This document shows, one piece after another, positions 7,309 through 9,707 of a stretch of DNA of 9,707 nt (positions are counted from its first letter, which is position 1; each line of letters begins with the position of its first letter). The translations under genes were made by a program, and so were the position numbers. The notes under the pieces were generated by a model. That model did no database searches. It was not told the DNA's origin and saw only the letters and a list, made by a program, of their open reading frames with translations. Source of the DNA: Phycisphaerae bacterium (GTDB lineage: Bacteria; Planctomycetota; Phycisphaerae; Phycisphaerales; UBA1924); contig JAEUIX010000064.1 of NCBI GenBank assembly GCA_016794945.1, forward strand, positions 1 to 9,707, written 5' to 3'.

Positions 7309-8454
7309 ATGCTGGAACTGAACTGCCGCGCCCGGAATGTCGCGTTGGCCTGCCTCGCGGGCCTTGGGATGCTGTCGGGGTGCGCCTCGGACGGGGGCGA
7401 CAAGGGCCTGTCGTCGCTGTGGCCGTTCGGATCGAAGCCGCAGCAGCCGGCGACGGTCGAGATCAATCACGACGACTACGCGAAGCTGGGGTACAAGATC
7501 CAGTGGACCGGCTACGCCGCGATGGAGAAGGGCGCCCGCCTGATTCGCGCGGACGTGCTCGGCGACGTGCTGGTGGTGATCGACAACAACGCCTACCTGA
7601 CGACGATCTCGACGGCCAGCGGCACGGCTCGGTGGTCGACGATCGCCGACGAGCGGCTGGCGAGCTTCGTCGGCGTGCTGCGGTCCGGGCGGCGGCTGAT
7701 CGTCTGCTCGAACTACCAGGCGTCGTTCTTCGACCTCGAGACCGGCACGCTGCAGGACAAGCAGCGGTTCGAACGGGTGGTGAGCACGCGCCCGATCATG
7801 ATCGGGCCGTACCTGGTCTTCGGCACGCGGGGCGGCGAGGTGATGGCGCACCTGATGATCAACGGGTTCCGCGCCTGGGGTTACGCGCTCACCGGCCCGA
7901 TCGAAGCGGACCCGGTGCAGATGGAGGACGACGCGGCCTTCGTGTCCGAGTCGGGGGATGTGATCATCCTGGACGCCCAGACCGGCAACGCCAAGGGGCG
8001 GACGCGGATCTACGGCGGGGCCGCGGCGGCGCCGGCGACCAGCGGCGAGGCGATCTACATCGCCAGCAAGGATCAGTCGGTGTACTGCATCGAGCGTTTC
8101 GGCGGCGCCACGCGCTGGCGCTACCGGACGGATTCGGTGCTGACGTCGACGCCGGTGTTCGCCGGGGGCGTGCTGTACGTGGACGTCCCCTCGGCGGGCC
8201 TGACGGCGATGGAAGCCCGGACGGGCAAGCGGCTGTGGGCGGCCTCCGGCGTGAGCGGAACGGTCATCGGGACGCGCGCCGGCAAGCTGCTGGTGTGGGA
8301 CGGGCGGCACGCCGTCACGCTGGAGAAGGACGGCGCGGTTTCTCAGCGCGTGGAGATCCCCGGCGCCGCGGCCCTGGTGACCGACCGCTTCGATGACGGC
8401 GACCTGTACGTGGTGCGTGCGGGCGGGTCGATCAGCCGGTTCGTGCCGCGCTGA
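7309..8454 (+). CDS. PQQ-like beta-propeller lipoprotein (BamB-like fold)
   Basis: The 381-residue product begins with a lipoprotein signal: a short basic start, the hydrophobic stretch VALACLAGLGM and the lipobox LSGC with Cys25 as the predicted lipidated residue. After a short linker come repeated PQQ-type blades, seen in GDVLVVIDNNAYLTTIS..GTARW, SFFDLETGTL, VIILDAQTGNAKG, AIYIASKDQSVYCIE..GATRWRY, VLYVDVPSAGLTAMEARTGKRLW and a final DLYVVRAGGSISRF. Such eight-bladed propellers are usually scaffolds; the E. coli outer-membrane assembly factor BamB is a lipoprotein of similar length and fold. That resemblance is structural, and no Bam partner is nearby, so the role is not claimed. It should sit anchored to a membrane facing outward. 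An in-frame GTG 7273 with a good ribosome site would add 12 residues (MRNAVGRLEPRR). purH follows after 53 bases on the same strand and may be co-transcribed. Confidence 0.85.
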   Translation: MLELNCRARNVALACLAGLGMLSGCASDGGDKGLSSLWPFGSKPQQPATVEINHDDYAKLGYKIQWTGYAAMEKGARLIRADVLGDVLVVIDNNAYLTTISTASGTARWSTIADERLASFVGVLRSGRRLIVCSNYQASFFDLETGTLQDKQRFERVVSTRPIMIGPYLVFGTRGGEVMAHLMINGFRAWGYALTGPIEADPVQMEDDAAFVSESGDVIILDAQTGNAKGRTRIYGGAAAAPATSGEAIYIASKDQSVYCIERFGGATRWRYRTDSVLTSTPVFAGGVLYVDVPSAGLTAMEARTGKRLWAASGVSGTVIGTRAGKLLVWDGRHAVTLEKDGAVSQRVEIPGAAALVTDRFDDGDLYVVRAGGSISRFVPR

Positions 8455-8507
8455 TCGGGCGCTGTCCCGTCGGATTCGCAGTCCCCCCCGCGAGAGGGCC
8501 GAGCCCC

Positions 8508-9707
8508 ATGGCCGACTTGGTTCCGATCCGCCGGGCGTTGCTCTCGGTGAGCGACAAGGCGGGGCTGCTCGACTTCGCACGCGGTCTGCACGCGCTGGAC
8601 GTGACCCTGGTCTCGACCGGCGGCACCGCCCGCGCGCTGACCGAGGCGGGCCTGCCCGTGACGCCCGTGGAGCGCGTCACGGGCTTCCCCGAGATGATGG
8701 ACGGCCGACTCAAGACGCTGCACCCGCGGGTGCACGGCGGCATCCTGGCGGTGCGTGACGACCCGGCCCACCGCGCCGCGATGCGGGAGCACGGCATCGA
8801 GCCGATCGATCTCGTCTGCGTCAACCTGTATCCCTTCGGCGCGACGGTCGCCCGCCCCGGGTCGACCCTGGCCGACGCGATCGAGAACATCGACATCGGC
8901 GGGCCGGCGATGGTCCGTTCGGCCGCGAAGAACCACGCGGACGTCGCCGTCGTGACCGATCCGGGTCAGTACGCCCGCGTGCTCGACGACCTGAGCCGGT
9001 CGTCGGGCTGCACCTCGCTGCGCCTGCGGCGCGACCTGGCCGCGGCGGCCTTTGCGCACACGGCGGCGTACGACGCGGCGATCGCGGCGCACCTGGCGGG
9101 GGCGTTCGCCGATGGCCCGGTCGGCGGAGACCGGTTCGCGGAGCGGCTTGTGCTCCGGTACGAACGGGCGCAGGCCCTGCGGTACGGCGAGAACCCGCAC
9201 CAGCGCGCGGCGGTGTACCGCGACCCGGCGTGGCGCGGGCCGTCGGTGGTCGGCGCCAGGCAACTGCACGGCAAGGAACTGTCGTACAACAACATCAACG
9301 ACGCCGCGGCCGCCCTCGACCTGGCGCTGGCGCTGTCGACGGTCGTCGGCGGTGCGCCCGCGGCGGCGGTGATCAAGCATGCCAACCCGTGCGGCGCGGC
9401 GACGGGCGGTTCGGCGCTGGCGGCGGTGGACCGGGCGATCGCGGGCGACCCGCTGGCGGCGTTCGGCGGGATCGTCGCCAGTTCGGCTCCGATCGATGAG
9501 GCCGCGGCGGCGCGGCTGACGCACACGGACGTGTTCCTGGAGGTGTTGCTGGCGCCCCGGTTCGAACCGGCGGCGCTGGAGATGCTGCGGGCCCGGTCGG
9601 CGAACATCCGGCTGCTGGAGTTCGCGGGGCCGGTCAACGGCGCGCCGGGCGGGACGCTGACCTACCGATCGTTCACCGGCGGCCTGCTGGCGCAGGAGGC
9701 GGACGGC
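8508..9707 (+). CDS. purH: Bifunctional AICAR transformylase/IMP cyclohydrolase, 5' part
   Basis: PurH carries out the last two steps of purine synthesis: formylation of AICAR with 10-formyltetrahydrofolate, then ring closure to IMP. The frame runs open from ATG 8508 to the window edge, giving 400 of the usual roughly 510-530 residues. The N-terminal IMP cyclohydrolase (MGS-like) domain shows SVSDKAG, STGGTA, GFPEMMDGRLKTLHP (59-73, with Lys69 the probable active-site lysine), NLYPF (106-110) and ENIDIGGPAMVRSAAKN (from 126). The transformylase domain shows RYGENPHQ (225-232), LSYNNINDA, KHANPCG with the catalytic pair Lys290-His291, and DPLAAFGGIVA. All key residues present so far are intact. 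The start has GAGAGGG 9 bases upstream, a moderate ribosome site. Truncation is by the window only. Confidence 0.96.
   Translation, partial: MADLVPIRRALLSVSDKAGLLDFARGLHALDVTLVSTGGTARALTEAGLPVTPVERVTGFPEMMDGRLKTLHPRVHGGILAVRDDPAHRAAMREHGIEPIDLVCVNLYPFGATVARPGSTLADAIENIDIGGPAMVRSAAKNHADVAVVTDPGQYARVLDDLSRSSGCTSLRLRRDLAAAAFAHTAAYDAAIAAHLAGAFADGPVGGDRFAERLVLRYERAQALRYGENPHQRAAVYRDPAWRGPSVVGARQLHGKELSYNNINDAAAALDLALALSTVVGGAPAAAVIKHANPCGAATGGSALAAVDRAIAGDPLAAFGGIVASSAPIDEAAAARLTHTDVFLEVLLAPRFEPAALEMLRARSANIRLLEFAGPVNGAPGGTLTYRSFTGGLLAQEADG

Noticed and set aside
6477..8580. Long overlapping open frames on both strands across ribE, the lipoprotein gene and the purH start
   Set aside because: They cross gene boundaries and have Arg/Ala/Gly-biased translations, while ribE, the lipoprotein and PurH explain the region fully.

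Overview
The window is very GC-rich and almost fully coding. It is chromosomal and made of conserved housekeeping genes mixed with lineage-flavoured ones. The mix (an FHA protein, a PQQ-type propeller lipoprotein, a large DegT-type aminotransferase, strong GC third-position bias) suggests a Planctomycetota bacterium, perhaps Phycisphaerae. That placement is inferred from style and protein flavour, not from a marker search. I see no tRNA, rRNA, CRISPR array, transposase, integrase or phage gene, and no stretch over 300 bases without a gene.

Layout, left to right. (1) 1-922 (+): C-terminal part of a YncE/lactonase-like beta-propeller that begins before the window. (2) 1074-2468 (+): a PLP-dependent DegT/DnrJ/EryC1/StrS family aminotransferase. 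(3) 2499-3065 (-): a small FHA-domain protein with an acidic tail, convergent with the aminotransferase. (4) 3204-4508 (+): the radical-SAM heme chaperone HemW, divergent from the FHA gene. (5) 7151-4524 (-): a tight leftward cluster of riboflavin synthase alpha chain, Holliday-junction resolvase RuvC and an NtrC-type sigma-54 response regulator; its last gene is convergent with hemW. (6) 7309-8454 (+): a PQQ-like propeller lipoprotein, divergent from riboflavin synthase. (7) 8508 to the right edge (+): purH, the bifunctional purine enzyme, cut by the window end.

The genes do not form one obvious pathway. HemW (heme delivery), RibE (flavin synthesis), PurH (purine synthesis) and RuvC (recombination) are core functions. 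The NtrC-type regulator may sense something through a kinase encoded elsewhere; no kinase is visible here. The FHA protein should bind phosphothreonine peptides, but no Ser/Thr kinase is present either.

I found no convincing undescribed multi-gene system. The observations most worth a second look are local. A very similar start-proximal motif sits directly before two leftward genes that lack a Shine-Dalgarno sequence (possible leaderless transcripts). The receiver domain of the NtrC-type protein has a roughly 12-residue insertion next to its phosphorylation site. A LEPR-like motif can be read just ahead of a lipoprotein signal peptide. Several perfect GC inverted repeats lie in intergenic gaps.
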